A stretch of DNA of 64,000 nucleotides from positions 211,538,709-211,602,708 of the forward strand of contig CM057009.1 of the NCBI GenBank assembly GCA_029891345.1, in the 5' to 3' direction. Position 1 is the first letter of the stretch. Each line of letters begins with the position of its first letter. The notes beneath the pieces were generated by a model. The model searched no databases, had not been told where the DNA came from, and was given only the letters and a program-made list of their open reading frames with translations. A program made the translations under genes and the position numbers. This DNA comes from Dryococelus australis (lineage: Eukaryota; Arthropoda; Insecta; Phasmatodea; Phasmatidae). Below, in pieces: positions 12,341 to 23,749 of the stretch.

Positions 12341-12642
12341 AATTCCTGATGGTAAAGCGCCCAGGTTTCCTAAGAAGCCAACGATTCGACAAGATGGAGA
12401 CATCTTAGTTATGGAGTGTATCCTGGAAGCAAATCCAGTTCCTGAGATAACATGGTACCAAGGGACCAAAATTATATCTGACAGTAAACGGGTTCGAATG
12501 TCAAGGAAGGCTACAGGGAAAGATACTTACCTTCTTACTCTAGAAATTTCCAACCCTACAAAAGAAGATGGTGGGAACTACAGATGTAATGCCTTCAATA
12601 ATTTTGGCGAGAGCAACGCTAATATTGCTCTAAACTTTCAAG
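12341..12642 (+). CDS. bt: projectin/twitchin exon 3: complete Ig domain 2
   Basis: The acceptor is TTAATTTCAG|AATTCC and the donor CAAG|GTATGA; 302 nt, entering with one base and leaving with one. It encodes one complete I-set domain. The order is GKAPRFPKKPTIRQDGD; B-strand cysteine in LVMECILEA; PEITWYQG with the core tryptophan; LLTLEISNPTKEDGGNYRC with the F-strand cysteine; and FGESNANIALNFQ at the end. Both disulfide cysteines and the tryptophan are present, so this should be a normally folded module. It is the only one of the six Ig domains held in a single exon. Confidence 0.96.
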
Positions 12643-13155
12643 GTATGAGGAAGAAAATGGTGATGTATCATATACTTGCATCAGTGTGTAATTACTGCTC
12701 CGCTAGTTATGATATTTTTTGTATATTTCTGCTTAATTTTTCTTTCTGTTGTATTAATATTTTCGTTTCGAATTATCCCATTGTTTATGTCTCTGTATCA
12801 TGTATATTATTTGAAATCCACGTGTCCTTATATATAATATTTAATGCTCATAGTGTCATAGGTTGATGTACAGATACGTGCAACTAAGCAGGTAAAGGAA
12901 GTATGTACATGTACACGTGTAGTTATCAAGGCTAGTTTAATTATTTTTACTTTTACATAATGTTTTGTTTGTTTTGCATTAACAAATATTTGTTTACAGA
13001 TTTCTTATTTTAGTTTTCAGGTATTTCTCAGTGAACGCTGTTGAACGCATTATCTTTTCTATGTATGTTGGTTATTTAGAATGTATTGCATTTATTTCTG
13101 TGCAAACTCAGCTGTGATTTATTTTTGTCAGTCACAATCATTGATTGGTTTTCAG
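12643..13155. other. intron 3 (513 bp)
   Basis: Short intron; the coding frame reads some 220 bases into it before a stop at 12864, which is chance. I see no other feature. The acceptor is TGGTTTTCAG|GTGGGG. Confidence 0.85.
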
Positions 13156-13376
13156 GTGGGGATGAGGCAGGTTTTGCACCATCTTTTGTCGAAAAACCGA
13201 GAATAATTCCGAACGAAACTGGAACTCTTATTACAATGAGATGCAAGTGTAAAGCTAAACCAAAGCCTACAGTTACATGGTATAGGGGTACAACAGTTGT
13301 TAAAGAATCGTCCAAAATTAAAATGAAAATAAAAGAGAAAGAAGAAGATGCCTACGAGCTCACTCTGGAAATTAAG
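13156..13376 (+). CDS. bt: projectin/twitchin exon 4: first two thirds of Ig domain 3
   Basis: Begins after TTTTCAG and ends ATTAAG|GTAACA; 221 nt, leaving phase 0. The peptide GGDEAGFAPSFVEKPRIIP is followed by TMRCKCKAKPKPTVTWYRG. The B-strand cysteine is doubled to C-K-C, with the tryptophan in place, then VVKESSKIKMKIKEKEEDAYELTLEIK. The exon ends exactly at the E strand; the D-P-x-x-E-D-G part of the domain follows on the next exon. This split recurs in Ig domain 4, indicating that the two arose by duplication with intron positions retained. Confidence 0.95.
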
Positions 13377-16241
13377 GTAACATTGTATGAATAAACAATG
13401 TAAGTGATTGTAAGCTGAATTTATATTATTTTTGCCCTAGTTATGTTTTTGCTGAAAAAAGTTCAGAATGTTTCATAATGATTTCTGTAACATAGGCAGA
13501 CATTAACTTAACTTCCATGCTTTAAATAATAATTAGATTTTCAAATAAGTTTTATGATTACCTTGGATTGGATAGACTGTGTATGGATGGTATCATACAA
13601 GAATATTGTCCTTGAATTAACCGTTTCTTTCCATACACTGAATGATGGTTTCCTATCATGAAAATATCCGCCGTCGTTGAAGTTTTCAGTGTAAAAACAT
13701 ATTTGCACATATTGTGCCATTTGAACACTGGAATGTATTAAATAACACTGTCCATGACCAATGAAGCAAAATAATCGCTTTCATTATAAAGCTGGCAAGC
13801 CTTTAAATTAAATTTAACCGATGAAGACATCTTAACAGTAAACATTCCTCCAATTTAGAACATAGTGTGATAGTTCAGGTACAGGTGTTTCTCAGAGCTT
13901 ATTTATTTTTAGTAGCTCGCACAGGTGTTTAACTCCTCAAGACGTCGTTGTTAAGAGCCACCCAAATCTCTCAACCCGTCTCAACTCTTTGTTAATGGCA
14001 TTGCAACTTAGGTAGTGAACTGTGTTTCAACATGAAGACTTTTTTGCCAGACAGACGTAGTGTAATCACGCTCCCATCAAATAGTTTCTTGGGTACAGAT
14101 ATAATAGTGAAATACAGTAATATACTTCATTTTCAGTATCTGTATTATTTTTTTAAATCCATTAATGTGTAAGTTACTCATCTGTTAATTTTAATGTTAA
14201 CTACCTCTTGCGAGTGTAACTAAAAGAATTGCGTTCTTGATATGGCAGATCTTTCGTTAATATAAATTAATTTTCATGATGATTAAACTACATTCAGTTC
14301 GAAATATGTAGGCTACAAAAATACGTAAAAAATTTTTTCATTTAATTCTTTAAAGGTCATAAATTAATAAAATACATATTGCTGGATAACAGCAATTTTT
14401 TTTATGGAGTAATATTTTGATGTGTAATAAATAAATATATGTGAATTACTGGAACCCTATCGTTTGTGATAAAAATGCACAATTGTAGACATAGTGGAAG
14501 TAATTTCTTTTAAAGAAATAAGTTTATTTGCGAATTTGTAAAATAAATATTATTGTAAATTTTTTAAAATGTGTTAATCTATTTTATGGAGATTAAGACA
14601 CAAATACTACTTTAAATGACTGTAGGTTCCGTAATATATTTTTTAAAGGAGTACAGGAAAACAATATGTATATTGAAGTTATCGTTCTAAAAATAATTTC
14701 CTGATTAAATGTGTTATTTTAATTAGACAAAAGTTTTTATAAAACCAGAAGGTTTTGTGGGTAGTTTGTGATATCATAAGGCAAGAATTATTTTTGGATT
14801 TCCATAGTGCCTTTTATTTAAAAAGTAATATTATTTGTAAATGTATAGCCTTATAGCGGTAAGCTTAATGTTATTCGTAGTTTTCATAGTTACGCGAAAG
14901 TATGATTTTATGGTTATAGGCCTAACTGCAAACAGTACTTTTATATTTCTGGTAATTTAAGAGATTTTCTAAGTAAAGAAATAGTTAGAATTAGAACAGC
15001 CTGTATGTGGTTAATTCATTTTTTCCTAAATAAAAACTTTTATAAAAGTGCTTAATATTGTACACAATATAATGTGAACATCTAATACATCACTCACAAT
15101 AATGTTGGGGAAAAAATTACAAAGTCGTTTGAAATATAAATTGTAATATTTTATTTGGTAGTGAGTAATCTTATTTATATATACTATAACATATACTAAG
15201 AATTTAAAAGCATTAAATAAAAAATATGTTTCTCACTTTTTACGGCATCACGTACTTTACGCTTGCAATTGTCAGGGACAATGAACATATTAATTTTAAC
15301 GAAGAGTGTTTGATTAACAAAGGCGGAAATAAGAAACTAAATAGGTATATCAAATGTTCTTATTTGACCACGTGTGAACCATAATATTAAATTTTCATAG
15401 TAGTATTTATTGTTGTATGACGTAGCAAAAATATTACATGTATGTGTGTTATAAATTTATATAGTTCAGGTTGTTAACTTCAAGTAATTAATAACACTCA
15501 GCTATATAGAAGTGTAATAGGTATTTGTGGGCACATTTTGTTTTTATTGAATTATTGCTTCTTCTTTACAATAAATTATAACTTTTGATGTAATTTTCTA
15601 ATTGTTTTGTAATTTCATGTTTAGTTTACACTATGGCTATTTTCAGAATGGCTTATGTGGTATTTAATATTATTCTTATGGCGAGTTTACACATGAATAA
15701 TACATGCAAATATTTATCTCACAATTAATAACAAAAATCTCTTGTCTCAATATGATACCCTCCTATTCGAAATAAAATATTATCTACATAAAATTTACAA
15801 TGGCCCAGATATATATTAAGAGAACTAATTTGCTTAATCTTTAATATTCTACCATACACTGTGTTATGTAATTACCTATTTCTCTACTTATATGGAGTTA
15901 TTATTGAGAGATTTCTTGTTCGATACCGAAAATCTCAGGTTTACTTTTTTTTCTAATATGTTTGGAATTCTAGGCTCCTTTATTTTTTTGTTTTAACTGC
16001 TTGAAACTAGTATCAAGCCTACATAAATTCTTTTCATCCTAGTGAATTTTCCTTACCTTAACATAATTAAACTAAATAATAATTTAACTTAGTTCAGAGT
16101 TAATTTGGTTTGTTCTTAAGTAACTGTCAATTATCATTATTTTGGTGAAATATTTTTAATTGTTTATCGCAAAATCTATAATGTAAATTTAAGTAATCTA
16201 AAATTTTGGAACATTCTCTGAGTGTTAATTGTTTTTTCTAG
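13377..16241. other. intron 4 (2.9 kb)
   Basis: Very AT-rich intron. I see no transposon ends, RNA gene, tandem repeat or additional exon in it. Confidence 0.7.
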
Positions 16242-16553
16242 GATCCCAGTGGTGAAGATGGTGGGACATATCGATGTAATGTAAAGAACGAATATGGGGA
16301 GTCTAATGCCAACCTAAACCTAAACATTGAAGCTGAGCCAGAACCAGAAGGAGATGGGCCAACATTTGTTGAGAAGCCTCGAATAACATCAGATAAAGGA
16401 GGCAAATTGGTAAAAATGGATTGTACAGTGAAAGCTAACCCAAAACCCACAATCGTATGGTATCATGAAGGAAAGGTAGTCAAAGAATCTTCAAAAATTT
16501 CCATACTTATTGAGCAAAAAAATGACATCTACTATATTAAACTAGAACTTAAG
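16242..16553 (+). CDS. bt: projectin/twitchin exon 5: end of Ig domain 3 and most of Ig domain 4
   Basis: The acceptor is GTTTTTTCTAG|GATCCC and the donor CTTAAG|GTAAGT; 312 nt, phase 0 at both ends. The first part, DPSGEDGGTYRCNVKNEYGE, supplies the F-strand cysteine of Ig 3 and ends NLNLNIE. A short acidic linker (EAEPEPEGDG) precedes Ig 4, which begins PTFVEKPRITSDKGG. It carries the B-strand cysteine in KMDCTVKA and the tryptophan in PTIVWYHEG, then runs to YYIKLELK. The A and B strands of Ig 3 and 4 are near copies (FVEKPRI..), supporting a tandem duplication. Confidence 0.95.
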
Positions 16554-17264
16554 GTAAGTGTAAATTTTTATATTTACAAGTTTAAATAATGTTTATTAAG
16601 ATATGGTAAAAAATATCAAAACAACAGTTATTTTAAGAAATGAAATGATATGACATTTTTATAACGTATTATTTAAATGACTCCTGCAAAATAGTTAGTA
16701 ACGTAACGAAAAACTATTATTTACATATACATTTACAGAGTGCATGTGTAATTAATGTTTCCCTTTAATGGTTTGTTTTGTGATATGGGCTGATAAGAAA
16801 AACTAATTAAATGTTTTCGCCCATAAAAAACATTGAAATAGCACCATATGTCTTCTCGAACAGGAAAATGTATAATTGAGAATTGCCTAATTTGCTTACA
16901 TATTCGTTTGTAAGGTTACATAACAGTCGGGATTGCTGTGGTGGATGGAGGGCAGAGTAGGGTAGTGAAGTGATCCAGGCGAATCTTACATAATGAATTA
17001 CTTGGTTTGGAGAGAGGTGTTGAACCCTCATTTCACAATAGTAGACCACAAAGTGAAACATATTTAAAGCCCCAGGTTCATGCACGTAGGTGATGAGCTT
17101 TATCAAATGTGACACCTTCTGTGCAAAACATACAACACTAATGACGTTATTTTTCGTGTACAGTGATGATTTACCTTCGAGAACGTTTTTGCAACTTATT
17201 TGATGGCTCATTCGAACAAGTTATTCCAAGGCAGAAGTTTCAGCTCTGACATCGTCAAGTTTAA

Positions 17265-17575
17265 ATATGTCTTTCGGGCGAGGAGACATGCTATGTTGCC
17301 ATAAATATGTGTTTCCTTTATTTATTTACATTCAAACTATGCCAAGGTTATAAAGTGTTATATAAAACATCTGTCTATTAATAAGCAACCACTGGTAATT
17401 ACTTTAGCACATTTTCTTTACCTTTAAGTAAACTTACGTGCACAGTTATTGCTTTAAAGATACAGGAGTAGAGCATTGACCGAGAACCTTCCCTAAAACA
17501 TTACTTGCTCTCTAAAGTCTGCAACATTAGTAGAGCATTGACCAAAAACCCTCAATAAAGTACTACTACTTTTGT
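17265..17575 (-). repeat. 3' LTR of the Ty3/gypsy element (approximate bounds)
   Basis: Direct repeat of the block at 20922-21220. Shared anchors are listed under the element. It also has internal near-duplication of AGTAGAGCATTGACC (at about 17468 and 17530), which may be enhancer-like iteration or chance. Confidence 0.65.
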
Positions 17576-17620
17576 GCTCATCTGCCAAACAGCCACTCAG
17601 TTCATTCTAAATCTTCAAAT

Positions 17621-20040
17621 CTAACTAAAACATAAATTTTGTATTTTTTTTCCGGTAAAATAGGACATATGGTCTGAAATTAACAATTCAAGGCTACCAA
17701 AAATATTAAAGATTTTATTTTCAAATCTATTACAGATCCTCAATACCTTCATGTCCTTCATGGGCATGAGTACCACAAACCTCTGAAAAAAAAAGATTAA
17801 AATAAGCAGACATATGTTTCCTTCACTATAATGTAGAAGAGGACCAAATACATCGATGTAAACTCTCTGCAAAGCGCTCACCAGGATTCGCACAGAAATA
17901 TGTGCTGACTATGGGATTTTGAGTCTGCTTGGCACATTGGTGGTCATGGCACGACCTAATGTACTTGTCACTATCACTATGCATACTGGGACAGAAAAAC
18001 TCCTTCCTGATCTTCAATTCTGTTCTTTCCTTCCCAAATGCGCCCCTACCTGATAATTATGAAAGTAACATATAATCATTGGAATAATTGACTTAGTCAT
18101 CGATACCTTGCTACAATCTGAATTCTGTCTACTAGGCCTTGGCCTTTGGAATCTTATTTTTGCCATTTACAGATGTTCATAAAAGATTCAGTGATAAGGT
18201 GCAAAACATTACACAATTCTCCTACTTCTATGTCCTGGTGGCATGTCAAATGCAAATGGATTGTAAATTCTTGGTAAATCATCTGTCATGCATTTATCCT
18301 TACCATGATCATGACAGATCTTAAGATTAAAACAGGTCAACCTCATAATCTATCTCCCCAATTTACCAAGTTGGCGGGTAACACTAAGGCTTGTTTATAT
18401 GATCTTAAATCAAACTCCACATGTTCACTTTCTGATAAAGTCTTGCTAGCAAAAGCTATTGGTTTCTGGTTCCCTTCTTCTCCCTGCAACAAAACAACTT
18501 CTAGGGCCCTACTGCTAGAATCAATTTCTCAGACAAACCACTGATCGAAATTGGGTAATCTCAAAACAGGAGGACGAGAAATATCATACTTAAATGCTTA
18601 AGATTTTTCTGTTGCTCTTTCTCCCAGCAAAAATCCACATTCTTCCTTTTCAACTGATTAGTAGATTCACACAATTTGGCATACCTGGGGATGAATCTCA
18701 AAAATAACCCAACATGCCTAAGAAATGCATCACCCCTATGACATCCTTGGATGTGGTAAAATTAACAATAGGAGCACAATATTATCTTCATCCATAATCC
18801 ATTTTCCCCTAGCACACTATATAGCCCAAAATTTTTATTTGCATATTGGCCCAAGAAAACCAGCTACTCTTAATTTCTCCAACAGCTGCAGGTTAAAATC
18901 TAAGTGCTCCTCAAAAGTGTTACAATACACCGTGTTACAAACCCTGTATACTTTTGCCACCTTTATCTACATTGGTGTAAAGCCGAATTCAAATCGAAGA
19001 TGGTTAAAATCGGTGGCCTGAGAGAGTCACTGGAATAGGATCTAGATGTTAGGCAGACATAAAGGGTCTCCTTTAATTTTCTTACTTAGAAGACTGTATT
19101 CTTACAAAAGACTACATTTTATAGGTGCTTTCTTTTTGACGAAAAATGCACATGACACATATGGATACAAACTATGGTGAATTATTTCCTGCCTTTCAAA
19201 TCTTCTGCAGTTTTTCAAAAAGCCCACCGCTTTGGTGTGGAGCATTGGAAAGGAATACACCTCACAGAAATGTGATCAGATACATGTATTCTGTGGGGTA
19301 AAATACCACATTTTCATAATTTCAATGTCAAAACATCCTAAAATTCCTTCATGATACCTTTTATTTGTTCCCTTTGGCTATCCGAAAGAACTTCCCCTTT
19401 AGTCTCCATTCCCATGCAGGCTTTTACCCTTTTAGCAGGAGAACTAAAATTCAAACCAACAGGATGCACTTGGTCAAAGCCAAAAATTACCAATTTGTTA
19501 TTACAATGAACCAGAGAATTAGTCTCATGTAGAAACTTTAACCCTAGCACCATGTTGCATATTAAATCAGTAATAACAAAACATTGCCCGTCAAGGAATA
19601 CATTGAAATTTTAAAAAGCAATAACACACAAACTTTAACAGAATATCCCTTTACTCTGGCCACTTATGAGGTAGATACTTCATCAACTTTAAATTAGTAC
19701 TTTGATTCTAACTTCTTTTTAATAACATTACTTTAAAAATCTTTATGAATAAAACAAGAGGATATCCTTGTTTCAACCATGGCTTCAAGGTTCAAATTAA
19801 CCTATAGCTATATTTGCCAACAATTTTTTTTATTATTGGATTTCGATATCAGTACCTTTTCCTTATTCCCATTTTTCTTATCACTATCCCTGGTACTTCC
19901 CTTTTTGCACTTCTTCATAATACGACCTACACTTCCACAATTGAAACACTTCCATATATCAATTTCTTTCCTGATATATAATTAGTGGCATAATGCCCCA
20001 CTTAGCCACAGCTAAAACAGGTGATCAAACTTCTTGGTGG
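17621..20040 (-). pseudogene. gag-pol remnants of the Ty3/gypsy element
   Basis: All on the minus strand, interrupted by stops and frameshifts. From 20030 to 19980 is a nucleocapsid zinc-knuckle pattern (C-F-S-C-G then G-H) with an in-frame TAA inside it and the last Cys replaced by Tyr. Near 19550-19340 is an aspartic-protease-region peptide (GLKFLHE, LVIFGFD). From about 19010 to 18580 is reverse transcriptase/connection sequence, with FEEHLDFNLQLLEKLRVAGF and, further on, MHFLGMLGYF. From 18017 to 17640 is integrase: the zinc-binding region (CPSMHSDSDKY..CHDHQCA) and then DVFGPL, FFQRFVVLMPMKDMK and ELLISDHMSYFTGKKIQ. It cannot encode a working polyprotein. Confidence 0.8.
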
Positions 20041-20921
20041 CAATTTATCTCTTTATTAACCCTAACCTCACTTTTACTCTTATCTGCCACTGAGCAAAGT
20101 TACTGTGAAGTATACACCTGATTATCTACCTCTACACCTTAAATATTCAGTTCTTTGGTTGTGATCGGTTTAGACATAAAGGTACATAACAGCTCAACTT
20201 GTGGGGCCATATTCTCCAACACTTACATGACAAGGTCACTAGTGCTAGGTTGTACTCATGATGTCCCAGCACATTCAATTAATTCTTGACTGAACTCGCT
20301 AATTTTTTCTCCTTCACTTTGGAAATGGTAGACACTATTTTGCACCATGTTTGCTTTACTCTTGGCACATAACACTTGCTACAATCTATTCTTGATTTCC
20401 AACCAATTTTTCCCCTGTTCCAGTCCTTCCAGCAAGGTTTTCAAGAGCAACTACCATACAATATGGGAAATGCCCCTGTATAAATTTAACATGGGATTTC
20501 ATCAGAAGGCTAGACTTTATTCTGTCTACCAAAAACAATAGTTGAGGTTCAAAATCTGTCAAGTTTTCACGGTGGTTAATACTAACTGTGATGCCAGCAA
20601 TGCACGACCCATTATTACATCTTCACCGCTACTGCTCCCCAACACCCTGATCCATTTAAGCAGGTGCATCTGTCTGAACACTTATTATGACGGCAAAAAA
20701 ATCTTTCTACGAGTGTCTACATAATCCCAACTTTAATGCCCGCAACCTGGAGGTTGCCGACCAGCTCACTTTTACTGAGTTTATAAATCCAGCTGGTAGG
20801 CATGATGATATAAACAGACACTCTATCTAACAACACTAATAAAAAACACTCTGAATTAGCTGAGTGGTGACACTAATAACGAACACTCTGAATTAGCTGA
20901 GTGGTGCAGATATTAAACATG

Positions 20922-21220
20922 TCTTTCTAACCCGCAGAGATTTTGGGTTGCCATAAATAAGTGTTTAACTGTATTTATCTATATTCAGATGATGCAAAGG
21001 TTATATTGTGTTATACAGGGCATCTATCTATTAAATAATCAACCACTAACAATTCATTTCACACATTTATTTTAACATTAAATAAACTTACACACACAGT
21101 TTTTTTTTTTTAAAACTTCAACAGTTGTATATAAATGACAGAGAACGTTCCCTAGATTACTGCTTGCTGTAAGGACTGCAAAATTACTATGCTGAGCTAA
21201 TGACTCATGGGATAGCAGCA
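20922..21220 (-). repeat. 5' LTR of the Ty3/gypsy element (approximate bounds)
   Basis: Partner of the block at 17265-17575. Just left of it, in the untranslated leader of the element, a 30-bp unit containing ACTCTGAATTAGCTGAGTGGT is tandemly duplicated (about 20849-20907). Confidence 0.65.
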
Positions 21221-22476
21221 CATTCTTACTAATTAAGGATGTAATATTCTTGCAAGGTTTTCTTTGCAATAGGCACTAGGAAATTTGTTTGCAGTCTACA
21301 AGTGTCGTTGGACGCTATGTCTACCTCTTTTGTACGAGAAAACCTGTACCACACTTCGTAAGCATATTCAGTGTCTTATTAACAGTTACTAATATAGAGA
21401 TTTCATAATTATTTAAGTTGTTGATGAAGACTTAGTATATTTTGTTGCCATTGTTATGATTTATTTTTAGTAATAAATTAATATAATATAGTTTCATACT
21501 GTGCTTCGCCCTCCTCTATGTCAGAGTGTTTTACTTTCTTTATAACCTAAATGTCACACGGCCTTATAATTGATGATTTAAATAATTATATTTCACTTCC
21601 TACTCTCCTTTAAAATTTAGATATGCAGAACACTAGCTTGCATTTTCTAGACTTCATTATCTTATTTAAACGATTATACGCACCTTGACACATTACACTC
21701 AGTTCCCCTGTTATCAGTACACTACCACTACTTTTTAAAAACATTTCTTGAATACTGATCAAATGTGTTGTGGTGGCGTGCAGATGTCAACTACTTTCCG
21801 CAGTACATAATTTTTAAAAATTCTCATTGAAAAATCATTTTCATGCTAAATTTTACCACTAGTGTTCATTTTGAATATTTATATCTTGATAGTAATTTAT
21901 TCCACCATACTATTTATGGCTCTAATTTATTTTATTTGCCAGCTTACGTTTCACAGATGCTAAGTTTTAGACTATAATCATGGTCCTGGCAGGCTATAGA
22001 TTGGTTATCAAAGAAAAGTCAAAACTAAGTAATTTTTGTAATATTTAAGGGGATAGTTAATAACTTTGGTCACATCAATGCAAAAATCATCTCTGTTGTT
22101 GCAAAAATCTACTGTTTCTGATTTTTGGGCTGTAGATTAAATAACTGAATCTTCAAAGGAATAACTTCACTTCACATACTATATAAAGTAGATCTGAAAT
22201 AGTTTTGTGGATTCACTTCCTCCCCCCCCCCCCTTATGCTTATGTATAGTATTTCAGTGCCAAAAACATTTCGGTACGGTAAATTATCGCATTTGTTAAT
22301 ATAATTATGTTTCAGCTCTAACCTTCTTCAATGCAAGGGAATGCCACGCGTGCATGTTTCTGGAAAATATAATACCATTATAACACTGTATTCAACGGAA
22401 TGGTGAATTTTTCTGTATTCAACACTACAGATAATATAAATGTTTATTTTATGTAACGATTACTTTTGGTTAACAG

Positions 22477-22567
22477 GATCCAGGAACAGAAGATTCTGGG
22501 TTGTACAAATGTAACATCAAAAATTCAATGGGAGAGTTGAACGCTAACCTAACTTTAAATGTTGAAA
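22477..22567 (+). CDS. bt: projectin/twitchin exon 6: end of Ig domain 4
   Basis: The acceptor is GGTTAACAG|GATCCA and the donor GAAA|GTAAGT; 91 nt, phase 0 in and phase 1 out. The peptide DPGTEDSGLYKCNIKNSMGE gives the F-strand cysteine of Ig domain 4, and NANLTLNVE closes the domain. It is the exact structural counterpart of the first third of exon 5 (DPSGEDGGTYRCN...), with the same intron position and phase, as expected for duplicated Ig modules. Confidence 0.95.
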
Positions 22568-23065
22568 GTAAGTACATACCTTTAATTATGTATAAGTAAA
22601 TTATATCTAGTATAAGAATATATGTTTGTCATAACAACTTCTAAAAACTTTAATTGAAGAGATCATCTCTGCGTTGTTATATGTAGGCATGGGTATTAAA
22701 ATTCTTATTCATTAAATAACATTTCGTTGAGTGGAGAAACATACCTCATTATTAACAGGGGTAAAGTGCAACGAAATTAAACTAATACTCTTCATTATCT
22801 TGTTATTTTATGGTAATTTTATCTGTATTACACATTTACTACATTTCGAATTGATACATTATAATATCTCCTGGATAACACCAAACATCGCCCTGCATAT
22901 CCGTTCACAATAACTAAAATAAATATTTCACTGCCTTCGCACTACTTCGGTATTCCGTCTGAGATTGCAAATATTTTCATTTGCATTTCTAAATGTTCTC
23001 CGAAATACTCATGATTTGTGTGTGTGTGTTAGTCTCTGAGAACCACTTTTTTCATTTATGCCCCT

Positions 23066-23749
23066 GTCACACTAACAAATTTTCGTCTTCAAATATATTT
23101 GACAATAAAATCTGATGACTATATACGACCATGAAATTTTTGCATACAACATGTAAAATCAAATAATTTTGAATATATTTGAAATACTGTCAGGCTGAAA
23201 AATGTCTTTCACTTGGAGGATCTAGTCTGAATTTACATTTAAAATCTATATTCCAAGTGAGGTAGTAATTGTGTGTTTCCATGCAGTCCAGTGCAGAAAT
23301 AAATGTAACAAATGTTGTTACTTATTTTCACTTCTTCACTAAAAAACGATTTCACTCATCAGACATATTTCTTGCACAGTGAAATTTAATGCCTCTGAGT
23401 TGTGAATACTATTGTGAATTAATCACTTTGAATAGCATTCATACTCAAAGATCTTCTATATAAATTCATCATCCTCATAACCTTATATAGTTTCTACCAA
23501 TTGTTCGCCATTTCAAAGTTCCTTGATGTCAAAAATGTATATTTTTGTAATGTACGATTCTGATTGGATGAGCGCGTCAAACATCAAAGAAATTTTAGAA
23601 TCTGTCCAACTTTCAAAATATTTGATGGAAACGAGCCATCCAACTTTTCCTTACAAACACGGCAGTGATAGTGACGTTTCGTTGACCTTCCAACTTTATT
23701 TGACCAAACTTATTGGAAGCAGTTGGACGGAAAAATGTTACAGTGTGAC
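23066..23749. mobile_element. MITE family B, about 680 bp with inverted ends
   Basis: The left end is GTCACACTAACAAATTTTCG followed by TC. The right end read on the complement is GTCACACTGTAACATTTTTC followed by CGTC, an imperfect match over about 23 bases. Near both ends runs like TTCAAAATATTTGA recur. An open frame of 116 codons at 23523-23873 crosses the right end and resembles no protein, so it is ignored. The TGTCACACT terminus is reminiscent of PIF/Harbinger-type ends, but I could not establish a target duplication. Confidence 0.5.

Larger units (their letters stand above)
17265..21220 (-). mobile_element. Ty3/gypsy LTR retrotransposon, decayed, minus strand
   Basis: Two related blocks, about 17265-17575 and 20922-21220, bound the element in direct orientation. 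Both carry TTGCCATAAATA.GTGTTT, then GGTTATA..GTGTTATA, ATCTATTA, CAACCACT, AAACTTAC and a late GAGAACNTTCCCTA. Between them, on the minus strand, are relics in the order zinc knuckle, protease region, reverse transcriptase/RNase H and integrase (right to left), which is the Ty3/gypsy order. The two LTRs differ by many substitutions and indels, so the insertion is old. Exact LTR ends and a target duplication could not be fixed by eye. Confidence 0.8.
16554..22476. other. intron 5 (5.9 kb), mostly an old retrotransposon
   Basis: The centre is occupied by the decayed Ty3/gypsy element at about 17265-21220. The left flank (16554-17260) contains a 134-codon open frame on the minus strand (16807-17211) with no recognised domain. 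The right flank (21230-22476) is AT-rich with nothing recognised except a C-run at about 22224-22235. Confidence 0.75.

Noticed and set aside
12643..12866. Extension of projectin exon 3 into an alternative C-terminus
   Set aside because: The frame reads through the donor to a stop, but a strong GTATGA donor joins in phase to exon 4; only transcript data could support a short isoform.
16807..17211. 134-codon minus-strand open frame beside the gypsy-type element
   Set aside because: Outside the LTR bounds and without gag, pol or env-like motifs; not called.
23025..23035. Microsatellites (GT at 23.0 kb, CA at 26.7 kb) as CRISPR-like or regulatory repeats
   Set aside because: Simple dinucleotide runs without spacers; ordinary eukaryotic microsatellites.
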